Source of the DNA: an uncultured Coriobacteriaceae bacterium
Lineage (GTDB): Bacteria > Actinomycetota > Coriobacteriia > Coriobacteriales > Coriobacteriaceae
DNA: 64,000 nucleotides
Assembly: GCA_944322305.1 (NCBI GenBank)
Contig: CALUOP010000003.1
Span: 62,001-126,000, forward strand
Direction: 5' to 3'
Part shown: positions 52,210 to 60,485 of the stretch, piece after piece
Position numbering within the stretch: the first letter of the stretch is position 1
How the letters are laid out: each line of letters starts with the position of its first letter
Translations under genes and position numbers: made by a program
Notes under the pieces: generated by a model
Told to the model about the DNA's origin: nothing
Database searches by the model: none
What the model saw: only the letters and a program-made list of their open reading frames with translations

Positions 52210-52656
52210 ATGGCGCTCACCCTTTCAGACCTTCTCGCGGCGCACGGATACCGGGAAGCTGCGTTTGCCCGCGAGATAGGCATCCCCGCTACCACCCTGT
52301 ACAGCATCGTCGGCGGCAAAACCAACGTTGCGAACACCGGCGTTGGCACGTTCGTCAAAATCGCCCACGGCTTGGGCCTGGGCACCGAAGAGCTGTTCTA
52401 CCTCCTCACTGACAACGACGCAGCCGAGAACGTCGACCCGGACCCCGCAACCGACCAGCCCGCGTCCACTTCGCGCCCGGCTCCGCGTGAAGTGCTGTTT
52501 GCCGACCCACGCCAGCGCCAGCTTAACGCGGCGTTTGCCAACCTAAACGAGCAGAGCAAAACGGAGGTTGCCGGAATAGTTTCCTCAGTTGCCGCCGATC
52601 CCACGCGACAGCGGTCCCGCTCGGCCGATCTCCCTTCTCTTGAACCGAACGGGTGA
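52210..52656 (+). CDS. XRE-family HTH regulator
   Basis: A 148-residue regulator with an N-terminal Cro/CI helix-turn-helix (LSDLLAAHGYREAAFAREIGIPATTLYSIVGGKTNVANTGVGTFVKIAHGLGLGTEELFYLL) and a proline-rich linker leading to a polar C-terminus. ATG at 52210 follows GCGAGGTTCCT. It forms a divergent pair with the gene at 51786, a common layout for phage-type or mobile-element switches, though no other phage genes are visible. Confidence 0.82.
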   Translation: MALTLSDLLAAHGYREAAFAREIGIPATTLYSIVGGKTNVANTGVGTFVKIAHGLGLGTEELFYLLTDNDAAENVDPDPATDQPASTSRPAPREVLFADPRQRQLNAAFANLNEQSKTEVAGIVSSVAADPTRQRSRSADLPSLEPNG

Positions 52657-52826
52657 GGCGTTAGCTAACGTTCTTTAGTTATTATTATAACAGAGTTTAC
52701 CTATATCATTTCGTAGTACGTATATGTCTTACCGTTTACGCGGAACATGATGTGCGACAGGTGCGAAGGAGGCCGATCAGCGTGGCGCAAGCGTGCCATC
52801 TCTGGTATACTTCCACGATGCTATAT

Positions 52827-52902
52827 GCCCCCATCGTCTAGTGGCCGAGGACATCGCCCTTTCAAGGCGGCAACACGGGTTCGATTCCCGTTGGGGGTGC
52901 CA
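52827..52902 (+). tRNA. tRNA-Glu (anticodon TTC)
   Basis: A complete cloverleaf: acceptor GCCCCCA with TGGGGGT (one G-T end pair), TAGTGG in the D loop, anticodon loop CTTTCAA with TTC, T arm GGGTTCGATTCCC, and encoded CCA at the 3' end. A terminator follows. Confidence 0.95.
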
Positions 52903-52911
52903 CGCATTGCA

Positions 52912-52949
52912 CAGCCCAGGCAAACCAGCGTAGCTTGCCCGGGCTTTTT
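52912..52949 (+). terminator. Terminator after tRNA-Glu
   Basis: AGCCCAGGCAA...TTGCCCGGGCT followed by TTTT, 9 bases after the tRNA. Confidence 0.85.
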
Positions 52950-53585
52950 CATGCGACAGCCGTATGCCGGCGAGGGCGACTGCCCGCAGGGTGACCCCAC
53001 GCCGGCGAAACGCCCCGCAGGATGGGCCTTACGCCGGTACGACGCCCCGCGCGGTGCAAGCCCCGCTCCACCCGCGTCATCCCCTCTTGTTGCGCGCAAG
53101 CCTGCACACATGCCTTTCTTGCACGAGCGCAATGCGCGAGAGCCGTGCTCATACGGACCCAGTGCGCGAAAACCATGCCCATACGAGCATGATGCGCGAA
53201 ACCTTCACTGATACGAAAGCGTTGGGCGAGAATCACGTTCGTACGGACCCGATTCTGTCATCTAAGGCCGGAATACCGCTTGAGCCCAACTAACAGCTGG
53301 CCGATAACCGCCCGTTGCCCGCACAAACGACATCTAACAGGGAAGCTCTTTTCGTATCAGTAACGTTTTCGCCCAGACAACTCGTATCAGTAACGTTTTC
53401 GCCCAAGCGCTTCGTATCAGCGATGTTCTCGCCCAAAGCGTTCGTATGGGTGCGGCTTTCGCCCGACGCGCTTCTTATGAATGCGGCTCTCGCCCATGCG
53501 CTTCGTATGGATGCTTTTTTCGCCCAAGCCACTCGTATGAGGTCGTTTTTCGCCCAACACACTCGTACGGGGTTGTTTTTCGCAC
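52950..53585. repeat. 30-bp-period mirrored repeat array C (53134-53583)
   Basis: The gene-free gap between tRNA-Glu and a tetR gene. Four units in one orientation start at 53134, 53164, 53194 and 53224 (GCGCGAAA...CTGATACGAA...). From 53351 about eight units run the other way (53351, 53381, 53411, 53441, then about 30-31 apart to 53583), reading CTCGTATCAGTAACGTTTTC then GCCCA. The last unit ends 3 bases from the tetR stop codon. Between the halves, 53313 reads GTTGCCCGCACAAACGACATC-like, which is an array D unit. The region before 53130 has three looser GCCGGCGA/GCCGG repeats. Confidence 0.85.
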
Positions 53586-54143
53586 CTACAAGTGTGCGTT
53601 GCACACGTCGTTCACGATGAAGGGGACGAACTCGGCGATGGTCATGCCCTGTGGGTCGCGCAGCCACGCCACCACCACCGACAACAGGCCCGAAAGGTAA
53701 AACTCGTGCAGAAGGGCCGCCTCACGCGGGGAAAGCGCCCGCTCGGACACGAGGAACCGATCCAGGATGGGTGCCAGCACTTGCTTGAACCGCGAGGCAA
53801 AGGCCGGGTCGCCGCGGTCGCCCAACAGCACCAGGAACTGCGCGCTGTAGCGGCGCGCAAGCTCCAGGAACACGCCCATGTGCTCGGAGAAGTCCGGCTC
53901 GCTTTCGCGCAGGAGACGGCGATTGATGAGCTGTTCCAGCACGTCGAGCAGGTTGTCCTCTATCTGGGCCAGCACGTCGTAGATGTCTTTAAAGTACAGG
54001 TAAAAGGTGGCGCGGTTGTAGCCGGCGCGATCGGTGATCTGCTTTACCGTGATCTTCTCGATCGGCTCCTGGGCGTACAGCTCCCAAAACGCCTGGCGGA
54101 TGTTGGCCTTGGTCTGCTCGGTTACCTGCGGCTGCTTGTTCAT
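53586..54143 (-). CDS. TetR/AcrR-family regulator of the adjacent ABC exporter
   Basis: A 185-residue regulator with the helix-turn-helix ITVKQITDRAGYNRATFYLYFKDIYD and a TetR_C-type ligand domain. It is divergent from the ABC exporter genes at 54421 and 55138, with two palindromic sites in between, so it probably represses them. The ATG at 54143 follows ACGGAGTGCG; the frame extends upstream without a better start. Confidence 0.87.
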   Translation of the reverse strand: MNKQPQVTEQTKANIRQAFWELYAQEPIEKITVKQITDRAGYNRATFYLYFKDIYDVLAQIEDNLLDVLEQLINRRLLRESEPDFSEHMGVFLELARRYSAQFLVLLGDRGDPAFASRFKQVLAPILDRFLVSERALSPREAALLHEFYLSGLLSVVVAWLRDPQGMTIAEFVPFIVNDVCNAHL

Positions 54144-54220
54144 ACGCACTCCGTCCCTAGGAGCTCGGCTCCCCGCACGCGGCATGCCTGCGCGCATCGC
54201 ACGACACTTTGACCCCGCTT

Positions 54221-54289
54221 GTTGAGTCAACGACGCACCCGGCCGTTCCCGTCACTATACTCCTAATTAGACAACAGGCTGTCGAGTAA
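54221..54289. promoter_or_regulatory. Promoter and TetR operators in front of the ABC exporter
   Basis: GTTGA-G-TCAAC (54221-54231) is a perfect palindrome. TATACT (54256-54261) is a -10-like box. TTAGACAACAGGCTGTCGAG with following TAA (54267-54289) is a second imperfect palindrome. Confidence 0.5.
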
Positions 54290-54420
54290 TCTGAGCAGCG
54301 CCTGAAGGCAGGTGCGCAAGCCGCTCTCCCGCGCTCTCCCGCACCCACCGCGGCACGCCCGCCCTTCTCGCCCAACGCCCGCCAGCCGCATAGCTCAACC
54401 ATCCACGCAGGGAGCACGCC

Positions 54421-55122
54421 ATGCCCTACATCGAGTTCACCAACGTGTCAAAGCATTACGGCGAGGGCTCGACCCTCATCAAGGCGCTCGACGGCGCCAC
54501 GTTCACGGTGGAGCGCGGCGAGCTCGCGGTGATCTTGGGCGCGTCGGGCGCGGGCAAAACAACCGCGCTCAACATCCTGGGCGGCATGGACACCGCCACC
54601 TCCGGCCAGGTGCTGGTGGACGGGCGCGACATCACGCATGCCACCGAGGCCGAGCTGGTTGAGTACCGCCGCACCGACGTGGGCTTCGTGTTCCAGTTCT
54701 ACAACCTGGTGCCCAACCTCACCGCACTGGAAAACGTGGAGCTCGCGAGCCAGGTGTGCCCCACCTCGCTGGACGCGGGCGAGTCGCTCGCCAAAGTGGG
54801 CTTGGCCGAGCGCATGGCTAACTTCCCGGCGCAGCTCTCCGGCGGCGAGCAGCAGCGCGTCTCCATCGCCCGCGCCGTAGCCAAGAACCCCAAGCTGCTG
54901 CTGTGCGACGAGCCCACCGGCGCTTTGGACTACGTCACCGGCAAGCAGATCCTGCAGCTTCTGCAGGACACCTGCCGTGCCGACGGCATCACCGTCATCA
55001 TCATCACGCACAACGCGGCGCTCGCCCCCATGGCCGACCGCCTCATCCGCTTCAAAAGCGGCCGCGTAACCGAGATGACGGTGAACCCCCACCCCACCCC
55101 CATCGCCGAGATCGAATGGTAG
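54421..55122 (+). CDS. MacB/LolD-type ABC transporter ATPase
   Basis: A 233-residue ABC ATPase. Walker [16 protein letters not shown]-loop [19 protein letters not shown], signature [14 protein letters not shown], Walker [13 protein letters not shown] and H-loop IIITHN are all intact. It pairs with the FtsX-type permease starting 16 bases downstream. Such mechanotransmission ABC systems export peptides or antibiotics or signal at the envelope. Confidence 0.93.
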   Translation: MPYIEFTNVSKHYGEGSTLIKALDGATFTVERGELAVILGASGAGKTTALNILGGMDTATSGQVLVDGRDITHATEAELVEYRRTDVGFVFQFYNLVPNLTALENVELASQVCPTSLDAGESLAKVGLAERMANFPAQLSGGEQQRVSIARAVAKNPKLLLCDEPTGALDYVTGKQILQLLQDTCRADGITVIIITHNAALAPMADRLIRFKSGRVTEMTVNPHPTPIAEIEW

Positions 55123-55137
55123 CGGGAGGGCCGTCCT

Positions 55138-58100
55138 GTGAAAGCGTTCACCAAAGACATCGCCCGCACCATACGCGGCAGCATGAAGCGCTTCGTGTCC
55201 ATCGCCGTCATCACCGCGCTGGGCACCACCATGCTCACCGGCCTCTCGATGGCCTGCCTCGACCTGCGCCAGGCCGCCGACGCCCTGTACCGCCGCCAAG
55301 GCCTCTTCGACCTCTCGGTGCAGAGCACGCTGGGCCTCACGCAGGCTGACGTGGACGAGCTGGCCGCGCTGGACAGCGTGGCAACCGCCGAGGGCAGCTA
55401 CCAAGAAGACGCCCACACCCGCGTGGACGACAAGCGCGCCACCGTAACGGTGAAGGCGCTGCTCAGCTCGGGGATGAACGAGCCGTACGTGACCGACGGG
55501 CGGCTGCCCGAGCGCGCCGGCGAGGTGGCCGTGACCGAGTACTACCTCAAGATGTCCGGCAAGAAGATCGGCGACACGCTTACGTTCGAGGCGGACGACG
55601 CCCAGGGCGCGAGCGCCGCGAGCGCTGCGGACACGGACGCCGCGGGCAACGAGGATGACGCGGACGACGCCGAAACCGACCCCCTCTTTGCCGAGGACGC
55701 CTACACCATCGTGGGCGCGGTTATCGACCCCGCCAACATCACCCAGCCCGACGGGCCGGTGGCCTTCCGCGCGAGCACCTCGGCCGACTACACGTTCTAC
55801 GTCACCGCCGACGCCGTGAGCGACCCCGACGTGTTCACCGTGGCGTATCTGGACGTTGCCGGCACGGAGGGGCTCGAGGCCTACAGCGACGCCTACACCA
55901 ACCGCGTTGACGAGGCGAAGCGGCGCGTGGAGGACCTGGCGCCGCAGCGCGAGCGCGCCCGCACCGACGAGATCACCTCCGAGGCGCTTGAGACCATCGC
56001 CGACGAAGAGGCCGAGGCCAACGAGAAGTTCGCCGACGCCGAGCGCGAGCTCGCCGACGCGCAGACCACGCTGAACGAGAGCCTGCAAGAGGCCCTTGAC
56101 GGCCAGCGCGAGCTCAACAGCCAAGAGGAAAGCGCGCTGGCCCAGCTTGCCGACGCGCAAGAGACGATAAACGCCAGCCGCCGGCAGGTTGCCGACGGCA
56201 TGGCCGAGATCACCCGGCAGGAACAGACGCTCAAAGACGGGCAGGCCCAGCTCGACGCCGGCAAGGAGCAGTTCGTCGCCCAAACGGCCGCGGCGCAAGA
56301 CAAGATCGACAGCGGCTACGCGCAGCTGCCCGACCTGGCGGAGATCGAGGCCGGGATCAGCGAGGTCAACGCCCAGGCCGCGCAGGCAAACGAGGCGCTG
56401 GGAGCCGAGACGCAGGCGGCCTGGGACGCGCTGGCGCAGGCAACCGACGAGGCTGCCTCGCAGCAGGCGCAGGCCGCCTACCTGGAAACCGCGCGTGCCG
56501 CTGCCGCGGATCTTATCGCCCAGATAAACACCGGGATTGACCAGATAGACGAGCAGGTGCCCGAGCTGGACGACACGCTTGAGCAGCTGGCCGGCGCGCT
56601 GGATGCGCTCAACACCCGACTCGGCGAGGTCAACGCCGGGATCCACCAGCTGACGCCGCAGATCGACGAGCTCACGTACGCCGTGGCCGAGCTCAACGCC
56701 GCGTGCGACAAGATCCAAGGCGCCCTCGACGCGCTGGATCCCGCGCAGGACGATTATGAAACGCAGCGCGCCGCGCTTACCGCCCAGCTTGAGGAGACAC
56801 GGGCGCAGCGCGGCGAGCAGCAGGCAGCGCTTGACGCCCTGACGGCGCAGCGCAACAAGCTCACCGCCGCCAACGAGCAGCTGTGCGCGCAGATACAACC
56901 GCTGGACGAGCAGAAGCAACAGCTGGAGGCCGTGCAGGCGCAGCGCAACGAGCTTGTCGCCCGGCGCGCGCAGCTTGAGCAGCTGACCGCCGGCGACGAC
57001 TCCCCCTGCGCGCAGCTGGCCTCCGCCATGGGCCAGGCAACGGTGGGGCTTGCCCAAGCGCAGGCGGGCAAGGCGCAGCTGGATGCCGGCCAGGCCGAGC
57101 TGGACGCGCAGAAGAAGGCCTACACCGCCTACTTTGCCCAGCAGCAGGCAACGATCGACAACGGCCGCGCGCAGATAGCCAGCGCGCGCAGCCAGCTTAC
57201 CGCCGCAGCCGCGCAGCTCGAAAGCGGACAGGCCGAGCTGGACGCCCGGCGCACCGACGCGCTGACCCAGATTGCCAGCGCACGCCAAGAGCTTGAGGAC
57301 GGCCTGGCGCAGATCGCCGACGGCCAGGCCGAACTGGACGAGAACCGCGCAACCTTTGAGCGGGAGCGCGCCGACGCCAAGGCGCAGATAGCCGACGCGC
57401 GCGCCGAGGTTGCCGACATCGAACCCGCCACCTGGTACGTGCAGGACCGCCTGGCGCTGGGCAGCTACTCCAGCGTCGACTCCGACGCGTCCTCCATCGA
57501 GGCCATCGCCGCCATCATCCCGGTGATCTTCTTCGTGGTTGCCATTCTCGTGAGCCTCACCACCGCCACGCGCATGGTGGAAGAGGAGCGCGGGCTTATC
57601 GGCCTGTACAAGGCGCTGGGCTACAGCAAGCGGCGCATCCTCTCGAAGTACCTCATCTACACGCTGTCGGCCGCGCTTATCGGCGGCGTGGCGGGTGACT
57701 TCATGGGCTTCGTGGTGCTGCCCTACATCTTGCTGGTGATCTTCCGCGCCATGTACCTGCTGCCGCTGTTTGCCTTAAGCTTCAACGCGCTGTACGCCTT
57801 CGGCTCCATCGCGCTGTTCGTGCTGGGCATCGTGGGGTCGACCTACCTCACCTGCCGCGGCGAGCTGCGCGAAACGCCCGCCGCGCTCATGCGCCCCAAG
57901 GCCCCGCGCGCCGGCTCGCGCATCTTCCTCGAGCGCATTCGGCCGCTGTGGCGCCGCATGAGCTTCCTCAACAAGGTCACCGCGCGCAACATCTTCCGCT
58001 ACAAGAAGCGCTTCTTCATGACGATCTTCGGCATCATGGGGTGCACGGCGCTGCTGATCTGCGGCTTTGCTATCAAGAACACGGTAGAGACGCTCGCGCC

Positions 58101-59082
58101 GCGCCAGTACGAGCAGATATACGGCTACGACCTGCTGGCCGTAAGCGCCGCAGACGACTACGACGCCTGTCTGGAAACGCTCAAGAGCGTGGCACAGGTG
58201 CGCGACATCCAGCCCGTGGGCGTTGACACCGTTACCGTGGAGTACGACGGCGTCAAGGAGAGCATGCAGCTGTACGTGGTGCCGCGCGGCGCCTCGCTCG
58301 ACGGGTACGTGACGCTCGAGACGCTGGGCGGCACGCCGATCAACCTGGACGAGGCGGGCGTGGTTATCACCAACAACGCTGCCACGGTTCTGGGGCTGGG
58401 CGAGAACGACGCGGCAAGCGTCACCACCAGCGCGCTCGACAAAGCCGAGGTCACCGTGGCCGCCGTAACCCGCAACTACCTGGGCAACGCGGTGTACATG
58501 ACCGAGGACGCCTACGAGGAGCTGTTCGGCGCGCTGGAGCCCAACGGGTTCTTCACCCACCTGAGCGGCAGCAACGACGAGCAGCGGGCGCTGGCCGACA
58601 GCCTCGAGGGCGACGAGGTGTTCCTCTCCGTGAGCAGCGTGGCCAAGATGACCGAGCAGTTCGAGCAGAGCTTTGCGCTCATCAACATGGTGGTGTACGT
58701 GGTCATCGCGCTGGCGGCGGGGCTGGCCTTCGTGGTGCTGTTCACGCTCTCCACGGTGAACATCGCTGAGCGCGAGCGCGAGATCGCCACCATCAAGGTG
58801 CTGGGCTTCCGCAAGCGCGAGGTGCGCACCTACGTGAACAAAGAGACCTTCGTGCTCACGGGCCTGGGAATCCTGGTTGGCCTACCCTGCGGCTGGGCGC
58901 TCTCCAAAAGCTTCACGTTCATCCTCAAGATGCCGTCGATCTACTTCGACGTGGTGGTTGACCCGTGGGTCTACGCGGTGTCTGCGGCCTTTTCCGTGGC
59001 CTTCGCGCTGGTCGTGAGCCTTATCACCAACCGCATGCTCGACCGCATCATCATGGTGGACGCGCTGAAGAGCCCGGAGTAG
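55138..59082 (+). CDS. FtsX-family ABC permease with very long extracytoplasmic coiled coil
   Basis: A 1314-residue permease. It starts with a membrane helix (RFVSIAVITALGTTMLTGL), a MacB-type periplasmic domain, then about 500 residues (about 264-760) of Gln/Ala/Glu-rich heptads (ADAQETINASRRQVADGMAE; QLDAGQAELDAQKKAYTAYF) predicted to form long coiled coils outside the membrane. Two FtsX membrane blocks follow (about 787-905 with MVEEERGLIGLYKALGYSKRRI, and about 1180-1307 with EREREIATIKVLGFRKREV). The GTG start at 55138 follows GGGAGGG. It is co-transcribed with the ATPase. The coiled coil may reach through the thick wall. Confidence 0.88.
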   Translation: MKAFTKDIARTIRGSMKRFVSIAVITALGTTMLTGLSMACLDLRQAADALYRRQGLFDLSVQSTLGLTQADVDELAALDSVATAEGSYQEDAHTRVDDKRATVTVKALLSSGMNEPYVTDGRLPERAGEVAVTEYYLKMSGKKIGDTLTFEADDAQGASAASAADTDAAGNEDDADDAETDPLFAEDAYTIVGAVIDPANITQPDGPVAFRASTSADYTFYVTADAVSDPDVFTVAYLDVAGTEGLEAYSDAYTNRVDEAKRRVEDLAPQRERARTDEITSEALETIADEEAEANEKFADAERELADAQTTLNESLQEALDGQRELNSQEESALAQLADAQETINASRRQVADGMAEITRQEQTLKDGQAQLDAGKEQFVAQTAAAQDKIDSGYAQLPDLAEIEAGISEVNAQAAQANEALGAETQAAWDALAQATDEAASQQAQAAYLETARAAAADLIAQINTGIDQIDEQVPELDDTLEQLAGALDALNTRLGEVNAGIHQLTPQIDELTYAVAELNAACDKIQGALDALDPAQDDYETQRAALTAQLEETRAQRGEQQAALDALTAQRNKLTAANEQLCAQIQPLDEQKQQLEAVQAQRNELVARRAQLEQLTAGDDSPCAQLASAMGQATVGLAQAQAGKAQLDAGQAELDAQKKAYTAYFAQQQATIDNGRAQIASARSQLTAAAAQLESGQAELDARRTDALTQIASARQELEDGLAQIADGQAELDENRATFERERADAKAQIADARAEVADIEPATWYVQDRLALGSYSSVDSDASSIEAIAAIIPVIFFVVAILVSLTTATRMVEEERGLIGLYKALGYSKRRILSKYLIYTLSAALIGGVAGDFMGFVVLPYILLVIFRAMYLLPLFALSFNALYAFGSIALFVLGIVGSTYLTCRGELRETPAALMRPKAPRAGSRIFLERIRPLWRRMSFLNKVTARNIFRYKKRFFMTIFGIMGCTALLICGFAIKNTVETLAPRQYEQIYGYDLLAVSAADDYDACLETLKSVAQVRDIQPVGVDTVTVEYDGVKESMQLYVVPRGASLDGYVTLETLGGTPINLDEAGVVITNNAATVLGLGENDAASVTTSALDKAEVTVAAVTRNYLGNAVYMTEDAYEELFGALEPNGFFTHLSGSNDEQRALADSLEGDEVFLSVSSVAKMTEQFEQSFALINMVVYVVIALAAGLAFVVLFTLSTVNIAEREREIATIKVLGFRKREVRTYVNKETFVLTGLGILVGLPCGWALSKSFTFILKMPSIYFDVVVDPWVYAVSAAFSVAFALVVSLITNRMLDRIIMVDALKSPE

Positions 59083-59691
59083 GCGCGGGCCAAAGCCGCA
59101 GTGGCGAGACGACAGGGCCGGGCAGGGCGAGGATGGGTAGGGCGAGGACGCGACGGGGGCGGTTGCCCGCGAGAATGCCCTGCAAGCTCCGGTTGATCGC
59201 GATAACAACATGGAAGGGGCCGCACGCTTATTTAACAGGCGCGCGGCCCCTTTCAGTTGGTCGCGAGAATGTCGCGCAAGCCCGAGTTGCCCGCGACAAC
59301 GACAGATAAGGCCAACCGGCGCTTGGCGGTTGCCCGCGAGAACGACATCCAAGCTTCGGTTGATCGCGTAAACGTCGGTGAAGGTTTCGGTTACACGCTG
59401 GGACGACCTGTAAGAATCGTTTAACCGCTCGGACGACACGCAACTGCCGGAAATCCGGGAATTAGGTGACGTCCGAGCGGCTAACTGCATCGGGAATGTC
59501 AAAACAGCGACCAACCGAGCCACTAGATGACTGCATCGCGGGCAACCAGAGCTTGGGTGCCGGCATCGCGTCCGACCGCATCGACGCCGTGACACGCAAA
59601 GAGCCGCCCCGCGCCTTGCACGTCAATATCACGACCAACCGCACAGCTAGACGCCATAGTGCACCCAACCGCGCCCCGCGCTTCTCGCCCG
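59083..59691. repeat. 30-bp-period mirrored repeat array D (59160-59670)
   Basis: Gene-free gap between convergent genes. Units in one orientation begin GTTGCCCGCGAGAA (59162), GTTGATCGCGATAA (about 59192), GTTGGTCGCGAGAA (59256), GTTGCCCGCGACAA (59286), GTTGCCCGCGAGAA (59329) and GTTGATCGCGTAAA (59359), mostly 30 bases apart. From about 59510 the complement (CCAAC/GGCAACC) recurs at 30-base steps (about 59513, 59543, 59573, then 59636, 59666). The hairpin terminator at 59214 interrupts the first half. One GGGCGAGAAG site (59681-59690, minus) abuts the DUF956 stop codon. Confidence 0.7.
59214..59252 (+). terminator. Terminator of the ABC exporter operon
   Basis: GGGGCCGCACGC and GCGCGCGGCCCC pair around TTATTTAACAG, with AA before and TTT after, so it could act in both directions. 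Confidence 0.65.
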
Positions 59692-60219
59692 CTAACCCCT
59701 CCTGGTCACGCGGCGGACGATGCCGTGCACGCCGGCGCGCACCACATCGAGGAAGCTCAGCGAGCGCACCAGGCGGTCGGCCGGCACGTGTTTGCGGATG
59801 GCGCGCAGCGTGGCCTTGTTGTCGCGCGTGGAAAACGCGAAGTTGCCGTTTTGCTTGGTCATGATCGCAAAGCGCGGGATCCACTTCCCGCCGAACATCA
59901 CCGACGCCGCCACGTGGTCGACCTCGTCCCACGGGATCTGGATGTAGTCGGCCACGTCGCGCTCGTTGTAGAACTCGAAGGCGCGGTTGCCCACCATCAC
60001 GTCGCCGTAGCTGGTAAGGCCTTGGAACGACGACGCGCGCACCGTGAAGTCAACCTCGCTGTTCTGTGACTGCACGGGCCCCAGGTGCCGACGCCGCCCC
60101 TTGTTCCGCGTCACGCCCGAGGACGCGCCGCCGGTTGCATCCTTCTCGGCAGAAACCTCTGCGGCGGCGCTGTTTGCCGCAGCGGCCGCCTGCTTGTGAG
60201 CTTTGCTCTTCTTTGCCAT
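59692..60219 (-). CDS. DUF956 protein of the mannose PTS
   Basis: A 175-residue protein whose residues about 50-170 match DUF956 (ManO-type): SEVDFTVRASSFQGLTSYGDVMVGNRAFEFYN, YIQIPWDEVDHVAASVMFGGKWIPRFAI and FSTRDNKATLRAIRKHVPADRLVRSLSF. These proteins are nearly always encoded with mannose-family PTS genes and are thought to regulate them. It carries an added basic/Ala-rich N-terminus of about 50 residues (AKKSKAHKQAAAAANSAAAE). It has its own AAGGAG site and lies downstream of the PTS operon. Confidence 0.88.
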   Translation of the reverse strand: MAKKSKAHKQAAAAANSAAAEVSAEKDATGGASSGVTRNKGRRRHLGPVQSQNSEVDFTVRASSFQGLTSYGDVMVGNRAFEFYNERDVADYIQIPWDEVDHVAASVMFGGKWIPRFAIMTKQNGNFAFSTRDNKATLRAIRKHVPADRLVRSLSFLDVVRAGVHGIVRRVTRRG

Positions 60220-60351
60220 GGTTGCACTCCTTGCCTGCCCGTGTTGCTCGGTTGAGACTTTACCAAAACGAGAAAGCCCCGGCCGAGAAGCACGCGCCCC
60301 GCACCCGTCGCACGCCCGCAGGCCCCTGCCCGCAGACCGCTGCCTGCCAGC

Positions 60352-60405
60352 CGTTTGCGCCAACCGTCCCGTTTGCGCCAACCGCCCCGTTTGCGCCAAC
60401 CGTCC
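60352..60405. repeat. Three 18-bp tandem repeats
   Basis: CGTTTGCGCCAACCGTCC, CGTTTGCGCCAACCGCCC and CGTTTGCGCCAACCGTCC follow each other without spacer in the manZ-DUF956 gap. The unit length differs from the 30-bp arrays. Confidence 0.8.
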
Positions 60406-60413
60406 CGCCCTAT

Positions 60414-60464
60414 GCAAAAGGGGCCGTACCCTGGGAGGAAACCCTCCGAAGGGCGCGACCCCCG
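60414..60464 (-). terminator. Possible terminator of the mannose PTS operon
   Basis: On the minus strand GGGGTC...GGCCCC encloses a small CCCTTCGGAGGG hairpin and is followed by TTTT. Confidence 0.4.
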
Positions 60465-60485
60465 CAACGTGCGGCGCAGGAAGCC

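Noticed and set aside
51786-52656. Prophage or integrative element around the divergent HTH genes and tRNA-Glu
   Set aside because: Apart from two XRE genes and lower GC there is no integrase, no structural gene and no repeat of the tRNA 3' end that I can see.
53134-53583. CRISPR array
   Set aside because: The conserved boxes are 9 bases and the variable parts only 6 bases; there are no 25-40 bp unique spacers, the orientation flips in the middle, and no cas gene is nearby.
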